64,000 nt of DNA, taken from NCBI RefSeq assembly GCF_028640845.1, contig NC_080539.1, positions 179,317,459 through 179,381,458 of the forward strand, read 5' to 3'. The notes below the pieces were generated by a model. The model had not been told where the DNA came from and searched no databases. It saw only the letters and a program-made list of their open reading frames with translations. The position numbers and the translations under genes are program-made. This DNA is from Ahaetulla prasina (Eukaryota > Chordata > Lepidosauria > Squamata > Colubridae). Positions 1-11,759 of the stretch are shown piece by piece. The first letter of the stretch is position 1. The number at the start of each line of letters is the position of its first letter.

Positions 1-1433
1 ATGAAGTTACTTCTTCATCACCATCTTAACTGCGATGAGACACAAAATGAGGCAGTCACTAAATGAGTTCTATCTGTAAACCACCAAAATACCAATAAAT
101 ATCCAAAATTCAAATTTATAACAACAATACATAGTTAGTGTACATCTCCCTCTCTATGTTATACAATGGTGTTGTATGTTGTTCCCAGATATCCTATTAG
201 TGGCTTTGATAAAAGTGTCTCTGAGATGAAAGTATAGCTACAATCTGCTGAATTATGTAGTGAACTTTTCATTTTAAATATGAAAGCAGATTCATCTGGT
301 TAAGTTTTGCTTGTTAGAATGCAAAGGGAAAATGTGTGGTTGGGCTAGAACAGGAAGCTTGCTGTTGTATTACTCATTCTTCCTGAACAAGCCAGACTGG
401 AGGGACATGGCTCATGGCTCAAGGGACATGCTGGAATTTCCACTAGCCTCCACTGAGAATCTTCAAAGTGGACATGCAATGACAGAAATAACTCAGTGCT
501 TAGTATTTTTTATGGCAATGAAGAGCCTTCTCAGTTCTTTATATTGGAATATGAAATATCTCTTGCTTCTCCAACATTTTAACATTGTATTAACACTTGT
601 ATTAAATTAATCAATACATTTGTATTGATTAATAAAAAAATTCATTATTATTAGTCTAGAAAGCTAAGAACTCCCTCTCTTCCTCTCTCCCCCTCTCTCT
701 CTCTCCCTTCCTCCCTCCCTGTGGTATACCGCTGAATCAGTTCTGCTGTCAGTCAAGTCTTGTAGGCCTCCCAACGTTGTGATGAGCCAGAAAGGAAGCT
801 TATCAATCTAATAAATAGTAATACAAACCTTTTTATTTAAAGTGGTTCAAATGATGAAATAGTGCATGTGAAGTTGGCTTTATCTAAAATGTAAATTATA
901 TATACTTATTAGAGGACCAGTCAATTTCTATGACAGTTGCTGTCAGCCTGCAAGGTAAGGTGGGTTAGGAAAAAATTAAAAATTAAAACTGGAAGCTCTG
1001 TTTTATTGTTAAAGGACATCATAACAGAATCTTGAAAGCCTGATAGTTATCCTCTTATACCAAAGAGAATCAGATAGAGTTGCATTGCAACATAAATTCT
1101 ACCTCTTAGTACTTGTTTATGATAATGTATGTCAGGTCCCAGATATTTCTACAGGGATGCTGGCATTCTGGTGGGATGATGTGGGGGGGAGGAATGGAGT
1201 GGTCTGTATATGAAGATTCTGTTTCTGTTTTTTGGATTACTGTGTTAATCTCTATATGAAGTATCTGTTTCTGTTTCCCTGCAATGATGTAGTGTGGGAG
1301 GAGTTTGGTTAGCATTGCTTTAAATACCATGTAGCTGGTTTTAAATGAGAGGCTTCAGTTCTTGCCTCGATCTCTTGTTATCACAAGCCTTCCAATAAAA
1401 GCTCATTTTGGAACCCCTGCAGTTTCAAGAGTC
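1..1433. other. Unique AT-rich sequence with a CT-rich tract
   Basis: No gene or named repeat was recognised. A polypyrimidine stretch of CTCT and CCTCC units lies near 672-720. Several short reading frames cross this region but show no coding pattern or splice context. Confidence 0.5.
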
Positions 1434-1707
1434 CTGCTTTTTTTATTATTATTATTTGAATTTATATCCCGCCCTTCTCCGAAGACTCAGGGCGGCTTAC
1501 AATGTGTTAAGCAACAGTCTTCATCCATTTGTATATTATATACAAAGTCAACTTTATTGCCCCCAACAATCTGGCTCCTCATTTTACCTACCTTATGAAG
1601 GATGGAAGGCTGAGTCAACCTTGGGCCTGGTGGGACTTGAACTTGCAGTAATTGCAAGCAGCTGTGTTAATAACAGACAGACTTAGTCTGCTGAGCCAAC
1701 AGAGGCT
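1434..1707 (-). repeat. tRNA-derived SINE with L2-like 3' tail
   Basis: Read on the minus strand, the element starts with a tRNA-like head (TGGCTCAGCAGACTAAG as A box, GTTCAAGTCCC as B box). It continues with the core GGTTGACTCAGCCTTCC and AAAATGAGGA, and ends with CGCCCTGAGTCTTCGGAGAAGGGCGG and an AAT-rich tail. The last part is nearly identical to the 3' end of the L2 elements in this window, including the CCGCCCT/AGGGCGG stem. A second copy lies at 38219-38460. Pol III transcription and L2-driven mobilisation are inferred from the boxes and the shared tail. Confidence 0.8.
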
Positions 1708-1714
1708 TTCTTGG

Positions 1715-1715
<1 letters not shown>

Positions 1716-1772
<57 letters not shown>

Positions 1773-1798
1773 TATTATTATTATTATTATTATTATTT
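1716..1798. repeat. (AAT)n followed by (ATT)n microsatellite
   Basis: A run of AAT units turns abruptly into ATT units, giving a self-complementary block. It is the A-rich tail region of the minus-strand L2 copy that begins just after it, expanded and inverted. Confidence 0.9.
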
Positions 1799-3517
1799 AA
1801 TTTTTATACCGCCCTTCTCCCGAAGGACTCAGGGCGATGAACAGCCAAATAAAAACAATACAATACACTACAATAAAATCACTATTTAAAAAACTTATTC
1901 AATATGGCCTAAATTAAATATAAAATACATAATATAATATAAAACCCCATTTAAAATCCAATTAAAAACCCATGTTAAGCCAGTCCTGCTCAGAAGAATA
2001 GATACGTCTTCAGCTCGTGGCGAAAGGTCCGGAGGTCAGGAAGTTGTCGAAGTCCTGGGGGAAGCTCATTCCAGAGGGTAGGTGCCCCCACCGAGAAGGC
2101 TCTCCGCCTGGGGGTCGCCAGTCGACACTGTTTGGCTGACAGCACCCTGAGGAGACCCTCTCTACGGGAGTGTACCGGTCGGTGGGAGGCATGTGGTAAC
2201 AGAAGGCGGTCCCGAAGGTATCCCGGTCCTATGCCATGGAGCGCTTTAAAGGTGGTAACCAGCACCTTGAAGTGCACCCGGAAGACCACAGGCAGCCAGT
2301 GCAGCCTGCGCAGGATAGGTGTTATATGAGAGCCACGAGTGGCTCCCTCTATCACCCGCGCAACTGCATTCTGGACCAACTGGAGCCTCCGGGTGCTCCT
2401 CAAGGGGAGCCCCATATAGAGAGCATTGCAGTAGTCCAGGCGAGAAGTGACGAGGGCATGAGTGATCGTGCATAAGGCATCCCGGTCTAGAAAGGGGCGC
2501 AACTGGCAGACCAGGTGAACCTGGTAAAAAGCTCTCCTGGAGACGGTCGCCAAATGATCTTCAAAAGACAACCGTCCATCCAGGAGAACGCCCAGATTGC
2601 GCACCCTCTCCATTGGGGCCAATGATTCGTCCCCAACAGTCAGCAGCAGTTGCAGCTGACTGTACCGGGATGCCGGCATCCACAGCCACTCAGTCTTGGA
2701 GGGGTTGAGCTTGAGCCTGTTTCTCCCCATCCAGACCCGCACAGCCTCCAAACACCGAGACAACACTTCGACAGCTTCATTGGGGTGGTCAGGGGTGGAA
2801 ATGTACAGCTGGGTGTCATCCGCGTACAGTTGATAACTCACCCCAAAACCACTGATGACCTCACCCAGCGGCTTCATGTAGATGTTGGAGAGGCGAGAAA
2901 ACCGACCCCTGTGGCACCCCACAAAGGAGGCGCCTTGCGGTCGATCTCTGCCCCCCTGCCAACACCGTCTGCGATCGGTCGGAGAGAGAGGACGAGAACC
3001 ACCGAAACACGGTGCCTCCCACTCCTAAACCCCCCAACTGCCGCAGCAGGATACCATGGTCGATGGTATCGAAAGCCGCTGAGAGGTCTAGGAGGACCAG
3101 GGCAGAGAAATAACCCCTGTCCCGAGCCCTCCAGAGGTCATCCACCAACACGACCAAAGCTGTCTCCGTGCTGTACCCGGGTCAGAAACCGGACTGGAAC
3201 GGGTCTAGATAGACAGATTTATCCAGGTACTGGGGTAACTGATGTGCCACCACACTCTCAACAACCTTCGCCACAAAGCGAAGGTTGGAGACTGGACGGT
3301 AGTTACCCAAAACAGCTGGGTCCAGGGAGGGCTTCTTGAGGAGGGGCCTCACCACCGCCTCTTTCAAGGTGGTGGGAACAACACCCTCCTCCAAGGAAGC
3401 ATTGACAATTCCCTGGAGCCAGCCTCGTGTAACCTCCCGGGTGGCCAGCACCAACCAGGAGGAACACGTGTCCAATAAACATATGGTGGCATTCAGCTGC
3501 CCCAGCAACCTGTCCAT
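1799..3517 (-). mobile_element. L2-clade LINE, 5'-truncated, reverse transcriptase and 3' UTR
   Basis: The minus strand carries the L2 reverse transcriptase, the downstream domain and the 3' UTR ending in the CCGCCCT...AGGGCGG hairpin. The copy is truncated at about 3517, where the homology to the full-length copies stops after the motif [15 protein letters not shown]. It matches copies A and B closely over the shared part, so it is one of the younger L2 insertions. The coding frame is broken (see the pseudogene entry). Confidence 0.88.
1990..3510 (-). pseudogene. L2 reverse transcriptase, frameshifted
   Basis: Three overlapping minus-strand frames together cover the domain. The 3182-3510 part holds the N-terminal thumb-side region with LRFVAKVVE and YLDPFQSGF. 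The 2861-3157 part holds LDLSAAFDTIDHG (catalytic Asp block) and GVPQGSVFSP. The 1990-2922 part holds YADDTQLY (catalytic Asp pair), LNPSKTEWLW and the C-terminal domain ending near LRTFRHELKTYLF. At least two frameshifts separate the blocks, one next to the GVPQGS motif where sequence is missing compared with copy A. It cannot make a working enzyme. Confidence 0.85.
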
Positions 3518-3571
3518 GTGGACAGGGAAGACCTTACAATGTAACTTGGACAGGGAAGACCTTACAATGTA
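3518..3571 (+). repeat. Tandem duplication of about 28 bp at an L2/L2 junction
   Basis: The segment GGACAGGGAAGACCTTACAA plus about 8 bases occurs twice in direct succession, exactly between the broken 5' edge of the minus L2 and the 5' edge of the plus L2. The repeat matches neither L2 body. Confidence 0.8.
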
Positions 3572-4455
3572 TCTTGGATGGGGTGGCACTACCCCAAACA
3601 GACCCTGTGTGTAATCTAAGGATTTTCCTGGACTCATGACTCCTGCTCGAAGAAAAGGTGGCGGTCATGGGCAGGAGGGCCTTTGCACAACTGCGGGTTG
3701 TGCACCAGTTATGCCCTTTCCTGGATCAACAGTCCCTACTCACAGTCACTCATGCCCTAGTCACTTCCTGTCTTGACTATTGCAATGCGCTCTACATGGG
3801 GCTGCTCTTGAAGAGCATCCAGAAACTCCAGTTGGTGCAAAATGCATGCTTTTGTGCAGACTCTGGTGTGCACATGTATCATCTCTCCTGTGGGAGCTGC
3901 TTTGGTTGCCGATTTGCTTCTGGGTGCAATTCAAGGTGCTGGTTGTCACTTTAAAGCCCTTCATGGCTTGGGACCAGGTTATCTGAGGGACCATCTCTTG
4001 CTGGTCACATCTACCCAACACATCAGAGCGGGGGGGGGGACAGGGAATGTTGCGGGAGCTATCCCCGAGGGAGATATACCTGGTGGGACCCAGAAGAAGG
4101 GCCTTCTCCATGGTGGCTCCTTCTCTCTGGAACATCATTCCCCCCAAGATTAGAATGACCCCCACCCTAATACTCTTCCTGGTGCTGAAGACCTGGTTCT
4201 GCCAGTGGGCCTGGGGATCCCAGAGCGGGATGGAGCCATTAAATGGCTTGTGTGATCTACTGTTGCCAGGGTGGAGGGTGGGAGGTGGAGGGTGATTTTT
4301 TTTATATTGTACTATATTAATTTATTTGATACTTTTTGTAGTTTTTTGTTGTCTTAAATGTGGTTTTATATTCTGTAAGCCGCCTTGAGTTGCCATGGGT
4401 GAATAGGCGGCAATATAAATTAAACAAACAAACAAATAAATAAATAAATAAAATG
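3572..4455 (+). mobile_element. Older L2 LINE fragment, plus strand
   Basis: The plus strand reads as the C-terminal part of an L2 ORF: ARRAFAQLRVVHQLCPFLD, then VTHALVTSCLDYCNALYMGL, then LRDHLL and a PSLWN motif. It is followed by a 3' UTR with AAGCCGCCTTGAGTTGCCA and an (AAAC)n/(AAAT)n tail ending at about 4455. Frames are broken and the 3' hairpin differs from the younger copies, so it belongs to an older L2 subfamily. It faces away from the neighbouring minus L2 (head to head). Confidence 0.82.
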
Positions 4456-5090
4456 ATGGAAGTACAAAATGGCAGTGCCTGTAGCATGACATCCCAATGA
4501 ACATTTCGTCCTTTTGGAGTGACTGTGGATAGTTGTGAATACTTCTGTTCATCCAAAGCCTAAAGAAAATACCGAAAACAACCAGGCCCAGGATTGAACC
4601 TTGTAGCACACCACTTAGTCTCTCATTGAGGGATAATTTCATATAACCATTGTAAGTAAAAGTCAGTTTAAAATATTAAGAGACTTTTTTGAAGAACATT
4701 TCATTTTTTGAGTTTATTTTATGTAGAACTTCATCAACATAATACTTCAATCATATTCAACACTGTATTATGCATCTTTGTATTGTCATAATCCGAAACA
4801 CAATATTGGATCCAGGGAGGCTATCAATTAAATTCTCACCTGTGGAAGAAAACTAGACAGGAAGACAGGAAGTACAATTGGATATATAGATTCATTGGTT
4901 AAGTCAAGGACTCGGGTGACAGGGCACCATATATATTGAATTGGGATGGGCATTCAGGTGTGAGGATGGCAAGATAGTAGTAACCAATAACATATGTACA
5001 GCAAATCAATTAATACTCAAAACAGCATTTCAGATAAGTTATTAGAATAACAGTGAAGTTTATCCCTGGCGGCCACACACGGTAGTTAGA
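4456..5090. other. Mostly unique sequence with a possible old LINE remnant
   Basis: Near 4580-4625 the words AGGATTGAACCTTGTAGCACACCACTTAG resemble the minus-strand L2 segment that encodes GVPQGS, so a very old L2 scrap is possible. Nothing else is recognisable. Confidence 0.4.
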
Positions 5091-5091
5091 A

Positions 5092-5313
5092 TGCAGTATT
5101 GCAGCCTAAGTCTGACCACAGCCTAGAATTTGATCCTGAAGGGACTTGAGGTTGACTCAGCCTTCCATATGTTCAAGGCTGATAAAATGAGGACCCACAT
5201 TGTTGTGGGCAATATGTTGACATTTGTAAACCACTCAGAGATTCCTGTAAAGCACTATGATGGGGCAGTATATAAGTCTAAGTGCTATTGGTATTATTTT
5301 CCAAGTGAAATAA
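5092..5313 (+). repeat. tRNA-derived SINE, MIR-like 3' part
   Basis: Head TTAGAATGCAGTATTGCAGCC, degraded B box AATTTGATCCTG, core GGTTGACTCAGCCTTCC, AAAATGAGGACCCA, then TGTAAACCAC..AGAG and the tail GTATATAAGTCTAAGTGCTATT. The same family lies at 63050-63245, and a scrap lies at 42138-42205 on the other strand. Confidence 0.75.
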
Positions 5314-5473
5314 ATTCCTATTTCAAGACCAGCTAAAGATATGTCTCTTGAGATTAATGTTACAATGTTAAGGTACCTTGGAAGGATTTTTAGCACAGCC
5401 TGTTCCCATGCCAGCATTATTATAGTTTCTAGGAATGCCTGAAATGAAAGATTCATCCAAGAAGGGACAGATC

Positions 5474-5952
5474 CAGGGGTGAAATCCAACAGGTTCTGAC
5501 AGGTTCTGGAGAACTGGTAGCAGAAATTTCGAGCAGTTCGGAGCAGGGGTGAAATCCAGCAGGCTCTGACAGGTTCTAGAGAACCGGTAGCAGAAATTTT
5601 GAGCAGTTCGGAGAACCGGTAGCGGAAATTTTGATAACTGGAAAATACCACCTCTGGCTGGCCCCAGAGTGGGGTGGGAATGGAGATTTTGCAGTATCCT
5701 TCCCCTGCCCCACCCACCAAGCCACGCCCACAGAACCTGTAGTAAAAAAATTTGGATTTCACCACTGGTTTGGAGAACCGGCAAATACCACCTCTGGCTG
5801 GCCCTAGAGTGGAGTGGCAATTGAGATTTTGCAATATCCTTCCCCCAAGGAGTGGGGAGGGAATGAGGATTTTGCAGTATCCTTCCCCTGCCACGCCCAC
5901 CAAGCCACACCACACCCACAGAACCAGTGGGGAAAAAAATAATTTCTTATAC
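5474..5952 (-). mobile_element. hAT-type MITE (outer copy) split by a member of its own family
   Basis: The left end reads CAGGGGTGAAATCC. The body has the hallmark words AGAACCGGTAGCAGAAATTT, CCACCTCTGGCTGGCC and GCAGTATCCTTCCCC, and a fragment of the right end (AGAACCAGTGGGG). It is interrupted at 5544-5767 by a second copy. Its right terminus is degraded, so no target duplication can be shown for the outer copy. Strand is arbitrary for this near-symmetric non-coding element. Confidence 0.72.
5544..5767 (-). mobile_element. hAT-type MITE (inner copy) with 8-bp target duplication
   Basis: Termini are CAGGGGTGAAATCC and GGATTTCACCACTG, a short terminal inverted repeat of hAT type. Flanks are GTTCGGAG (5536-5543) and GTTTGGAG (5768-5775), matching at 7 of 8 bases. 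Removing this copy rejoins the outer element cleanly. Confidence 0.85.
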
Positions 5953-7186
5953 TTTCTCTCCAGCAGCAGAGTAAGCAGATATTCCATTATAAAATAAGGC
6001 TACCTGACAAGTTACCTAAAGTAAGCCAAAGAGGTGGTCTAAAATAAGCATATATGATGTCCAAAGAACTAAACATGCATCAGCTAAATAGAATAAAATG
6101 AGTGGAAGGACCCTTTATAATAATAATTCTTACTTTACACTGTTTCAGAATAGAAGGCGTTTTACACATATCATGCTATCTTTATAACAATCTTGTTATA
6201 CTAATTCTGTTGATCCTGCTTTAAATTGCTGCAGGGCCAACCAGCCCTACTATGAGGCACATAGTGATAGCTGAGTTGGACAAATGATTCTGGATGTCAT
6301 GAAAAGGAAGTACATTGTTTATCATTTAATAAAATATGTATATATTTTTCCCGCTAGAGAAAGATACTTGTGGGAGTTTCTCATAAGTGCCAGAATTAAT
6401 TATTCAGTTAAAGATATTATATATTGTGACTCGAGGAGAAGGTCACCATTTGTTATTCTACCTCAGGCAGTAAAATGTCTTGGCCTGGCCCTGAATTTCT
6501 TCAGAATAAATATCCTTACCCTTATTTCACATATTCTGTAAATGTTGTATATATTTGTGAGGCTACTGATTTCATCTAAATATTTTGATTTAACATCAGT
6601 GAAGCACATTGATCCAATGTCCCTTCTCCTGCCTCCAAACTCAGACACCACTCATCACTCAAGCAACTAAGCAATCTTAACTGTCCCTTCTATTTTGTAG
6701 AGTATAAAGGAAATGAAGATTGCAATCTAAAATTTCATCTGGAAAAATGCAATAAATCAGCACTATTCAAACATTACAGTAATTCTTCATAAAATTAGCA
6801 TTATATTAAAAATTAACCACTAGGAGTCTGGATCTTACAGTATAAGAACTCTGCCACACCAAGGTACTTTGGTTCAGCAAAGTATTTGCAACTAACATTA
6901 ACTTATCTCAACTTTCTTCAGGTTGTTCTTAACTATTACAGCTGCAAAACACTTAGTGCGCTATGTTGTCCATTTGTATGAGACTCAGGGGCTTACACAG
7001 AGAATCTTGAACCAAACTTTGCTTAGTACATGCTTGTCAATTGCAAATGGCAGAGAATATAAGCCAATGTGTGATCACTTTCTCTCTCAAATTCACTAAT
7101 CATATTGCCCCTTCTCCTAAGTGCTTTGATCACTCCTTAATTAGATTCTCCCTTATCTTCATCATAAAAAAGGAAATACATTTTCA
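5953..7186. other. Unique AT-rich sequence
   Basis: No supported gene or named repeat. Short frames such as the one at 6284-6541 lack any recognisable domain. Confidence 0.45.
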
Positions 7187-7545
7187 ATATCTCCCTTCAC
7201 AATTGCAACAATACACGAGCACACAATAGATTTAAACTTAATGTTAACCTCTCCAATCTAGATTGCAGAAAATATGACTTCAGTAACAGAGTTGTTAATA
7301 CTTGGAATACACTACCTGATTCTGTGGTCTCTTCCCAAAATCCCCAAAGCTTTAACCAAAAACTGTCTACTATTTACATCATCCCATTCCTAAGAGGTCT
7401 GTAAGGGGCGTGCATAAGAGCACAAGCATGCCTACCGTTCCTGTCCTATTGTTTCCCTCCATTATATCCAATTAATATAGTTATTTCATGCTTATGCTAT
7501 ATATACTGTTGTGACAAAATAAATAAATAAAATAAAATAAATAAA
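7187..7545 (+). mobile_element. CR1-superfamily LINE 3' end
   Basis: It encodes the last part of a LINE ORF (NNTRAHNRFKLNVN-like, then ntlPDSVVSSQNPQSF and PFLRGL followed by a stop). A 3' UTR follows, with GCATGCCTACCGTTCCTGTCC and a tail GACAAAATAAATAAATAAA. It matches the longer copy at 11760-12711 over its whole length. It preserves the empty site of the MITE found in that copy. Confidence 0.78.
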
Positions 7546-8075
7546 CATTCAGTATATTCCATTCATTTTTCTGCATTTCTTTGAATTTTATTCCATTATG
7601 TTAATTTTCATCTTTTCAGAGATAGATAATATTTTGTAACAATTAGCAAATGCACAGAAAAGTTCAAACGATGCAAGGTGGGCTCTGTTGGTATTGGAGC
7701 GGAGGTGTGCTTCTCTGCAACTTTTGTGTACATCAAAGAAACAAACCTGTAAAGATTTCCGGACTTCTCCACAAATGATCAGCTAAAAGCAAGGAAACAG
7801 AAAAGTATCCCTCCAATTACAGAAAACTCATCCAAAGAAACTGGATATACTCACTTAAATTCTCCATCACTGAAGGCAAGTTAAAAGAAAAAGAACCTCA
7901 TTTTCTCAGGCTAACAAAAAAAAATTTTTTTTAATTGGGGGCAGTTTGTGAACATAGTAAGCTATAGCTTCTATCATACACTGATGATGTAATGAGCTGC
8001 TCAAGACCAGGGATATTGTATTGTATGAAAATGTATTATTTCTCAAAATACAAGCATTAAAGAATATATCCATAC
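7546..8075. other. Unique AT-rich sequence
   Basis: Nothing recognised apart from short A/T runs near 7915-7935. Confidence 0.4.
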
Positions 8076-8690
8076 CATATACTATCTCTATCTCAATCTC
8101 AATCCGAATAGATCTGGAATCTACCTTGGAGGTCTTCTAGTCCAGCCCCCTGCTCAAGCAGGAGACCTTATACCATTTCAGACAAGTGACTGTCCGTTCT
8201 CTTCTTAAAAACCTCTAATGATGAAGTACTTGCAATTTCTGAAGGCAAGCTGTTTCACTGGTTAATTGTCCTCATTGTTAGGAAGTTTCTCCTTAGTTCC
8301 AGATTGCTTTTCTTCTTGGTTAGATTCTACCTTTTTTTTTTTTCTTATCCTGCCTACAGGTGCTTTGGTAAATAAGTTGCTCCCCTCCTCTTTGTGGCAA
8401 CCTCTCAAATACTGGAATACTGCTATCATGTCACATCTAGTCCTCCTTTTCTCTAGACTAGCCAAATCCTGCAACCGTTCTTCGTATGTTTTAGTCTACA
8501 GGCCTTTAATCATTTTAGTTGCTCTTTTTTACATTTTTTCCAAAGTCTCGACATCTTTTCTGTAATGTGGTGAGCAAAACTGGATACAGTGTTCCAGGAG
8601 TGGCCTTACTAAGGCTTTATAATCTTTATTAATTGTAGAAATAGTCCAGAGTGAAAACGACATGCTATCAACTTTCTGAATTGTCACAGG
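8076..8690 (-). mobile_element. CR1 LINE 3' end, minus strand
   Basis: Read on the minus strand this is a classic CR1 end: KALVRPLLEHC-like codons, ATAGCAGTATTCCAGTATTTGAG, then AAGTTGCTTATTTACC-type text. The typical 3' UTR phrase GGCTGGACTAGAAGACCTCCAAGG follows, with a short GATTGAGATTGAGATAGAGA tail. Heavily mutated, with an internal poly-T run. Confidence 0.85.
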
Positions 8691-9372
8691 TTAATTCACT
8701 TTGGTGGATTAACAAAAAATAACATTATATTTGCAGAAACCTTCCCTGCCATTTTAGTTATTCTCAAATTGCTCTGAAGAAGCCTCCATGTAATTCCACC
8801 TCTTTAAAACAAACTGGATTTCTTCCAAAACTTCAAATTGGCACTCATTCCAGCAAAATTTGGCACTGGAAATAAAGATGATCTTCTGTAAAGAACTGAG
8901 GGATTAAAAGGACTTGAGGGAGAGATGTTTGTTCTGACAGTTTTCAAGACTATGGTCCCACTGTGACCTAAAATACCTTGGAAGCAAAATAATTATTACC
9001 GTTTATTCATGAGTAGTTAACACATATGATAGCACTATAGGGCGGGAAACAAATAAAGCTATCAACCACAAAGATTTCTAACAAAAGAAATGTTGTTAGA
9101 GCAAAAACCCAAAAAAATAAATTTATAATTATGTTTTTACCAAAAAGTTTACAGCTGGAAATATTCCCAAGTACTAAAAAATGGTTGTTCAGTATAATAC
9201 CTCAATTATTTAATTCATTTTCTAAATTATTAACTGACCACTGATTGGGAGAACAACTTCTCTATAGCAAAAAGACTATTTATATCAATGATACCAAAAT
9301 GTGAAACGTTAACATAAGGACTAAAAATGGACAAAAAAAAGTTACTTCAGTTATACAATAAATACTATAACA
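8691..9372. other. Unique AT-rich sequence
   Basis: No gene or named repeat seen. Confidence 0.4.
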
Positions 9373-9469
9373 CAGGAGTCTCCAACCTTGGTAACTTTAA
9401 GACTTGTGGACTTCAACTCTGGGAGTTGAAGTCACCAAGCCTTAAAGTTACCAGGGTTGAAGACCGCTG
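9373..9469. mobile_element. Short hairpin hAT-type MITE
   Basis: Left end CAGGAGTCTCCAACCTTGG, right end CCAGGGTTGAAGACCGCTG. The interior folds back (AACTTTAAGACTTGTGGACTTCAACTC against GAGTTGAAGTC..CCTTAAAGTT). Flanking octamers CTATAACA and CAATAATA match at 6 of 8 positions. A related copy is at 62476-62603. Confidence 0.75.
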
Positions 9470-11759
9470 CAATAATAGACACTACTGCTTTATGTAGTAC
9501 TGTACTGAATGCATAATACTAATAGTGGTTAGCTCACTTCATATCAACAACTCTTTTCAGTAACAACCCTATACCATAACCAGATTTTTTTTCTCTGTCT
9601 TTCAGCATAAATGAGCAATCCAAAACCATAAAATAAATAGAGAGAATTAAAGAATGGGGGAAAAGGAAAAAATGTTTAGAGTGTAATACCCAAAGGAAAA
9701 AAGTGAATATAACTTTACATTTAGTATTTCTGGCATAGATAATCTATCAATAAAACATAATTATTGTACTTAATCAATTGTGATCAGATTCGAGTAAATT
9801 TATCTTTCACTATAGAATTTTTCAAACCTATGGTACCTTTTCAATTTTGTAAGACAAAGAAAGTTTTAAGAATCAATGCAATCCAATAAAAGATACATTT
9901 TAATTTTCCAATGTTTTTTAATAACAAACACAGCATCCAATAGTATAAACTGGGTCAATTTCATATGTTGCATCCACTTATCAGATCAATTTTTGATGAG
10001 TTCCTCATTTAAAAGGAATGTAAAAGTTCCAAGGAGATTCACCAAGTTGAAATTTAAAATCATCTGTAAGACAACCTGTTGTGCTTAGAATATAATGATT
10101 CAACTTCTGTGACAAGATTTGTTTATTATTAAATGAAAATATAGAGCATTCTACAAATGTTTTTAATAATCAGTGTGGAAGTTGGAAAGTATAACCCTCT
10201 AGCACACATTGATCTGCCAAAATTGATTGGGCATGATACTGATCTACATTGCCACAAATAACTAAATTGTACAAGTACACAGAACAATGAACTATTAAAA
10301 TCATGAAGAAGTACAGAAGATTCAACTCAAACGTGAATTTTAGCAGCACTTACTTACTCTCCATGAATTGGGCTCTCAAGGATGTTGAATTGATTAATAA
10401 GCAGAAAGAAAGGAATTGAAGGCATAGAACAGATTGAATATGAGTAAACTGAGATTAATAATATCAAGGTATCAAACTTCACGACTATTAAAGTTTACCT
10501 TTAAGGCTACATGCCATTTTGGAAATTCTACTCTCTGGCATGTCATCCTTTACTGAGTTCCCAATAACAAAATAGGACAGATTTATGCAATAGTGCTGAT
10601 GCTATCCACTAAAACTCTCAAGCCAAAACTGTGCAAGTTCTTTCAGACCAGTCTAGATAAATTTTGATAGAAAGGACAAAACTATGGACAAGGCCACCGA
10701 GCTAGTTTTCTCTTTGGAAACTTGTCAGGAGAGGGTTTTTAGGGAATACATATGAACAGTGCCAGAGACATTGATAAATTTCCCTTCTGAAACAATCAAT
10801 AAAAAACCTTCCATCCTGTTCAGGCTTCTATTGTGGACGCAAGGGCCATAATTACATTGTCAAAAATTCAAGTTACCCCAGCTGACTGAAAACCCCTTTA
10901 ACTGTGACGTTGATTGGCGTGCAGTTTATGGGCGGTGTGCCCTGACTGGCAGGGGAGCTGGGTGAAGCCAAAGGCAACTGTGAAAATTCTCAATCTACTC
11001 TGACCACCCGAGTGCCAAACTGCCACTCAGAGAGAATTCTGGGAAAACCCAGAGTCATATTAACATATCAAACAGAGAAGCTGACACGTTGTTATTAAAC
11101 AATCAGATTCAGCCATCGCTATGGAACAGTTCCTGCAAAATTTACTTTTTGAAAGGGAAATAAGTGGGAATTATACTCCATTCTTACCCAGAGACAGCTA
11201 AAATTCTTTCAAAAGCTTGTTTGTGTAATGATTTTAATGTGTGCTTAGGTACAACTATTTCAGAAATACAAAAATGTTGTCAAACAGTTCAGTTTGTTTT
11301 ATTCTATAAGCCAAGTTGATCCTAAATTGGCACTTGAATGTGTTTGGATTTGATGTAAGAAGCTTGAAGGAGCAAAATAGGTCTCTTTCCTGTCTTATTT
11401 CGAGAGTGTGGTGTGTGTTTCCACTATGTTCACACTAAATAGTGGATTACATACTTTCATTGGAATTTAATTGTACACATTACACATAGTGGAATTGTGC
11501 TCAGACTGCATATAATTCTGCAGCAAGCCCAAGATTTGTGGCATCATTGCTAAAGTATTGAAAATCAAGAAATGTTTCTAATAATGTCTCAGGGCCACAT
11601 TGCTCTCTGTTCTTCAGCTTCCTAAACAGCTGTTTTGATTTCCCACTTTCTAGCCTCAGCTGCAAACCAATGGATAGAACTATTTTGAAAACAAAGTCCT
11701 ATTTGGTTTTTTTAAAAGTACAAAAACACAACAAAATATGTTCATTATGGAAACAACTC
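9470..11759. other. Unique sequence, no repeat recognised
   Basis: About 2.3 kb of AT-rich, apparently single-copy sequence. The stretch near 10860-11130 is less AT-rich than its surroundings and could be a conserved non-coding element, but nothing in the window proves this. Confidence 0.4.
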
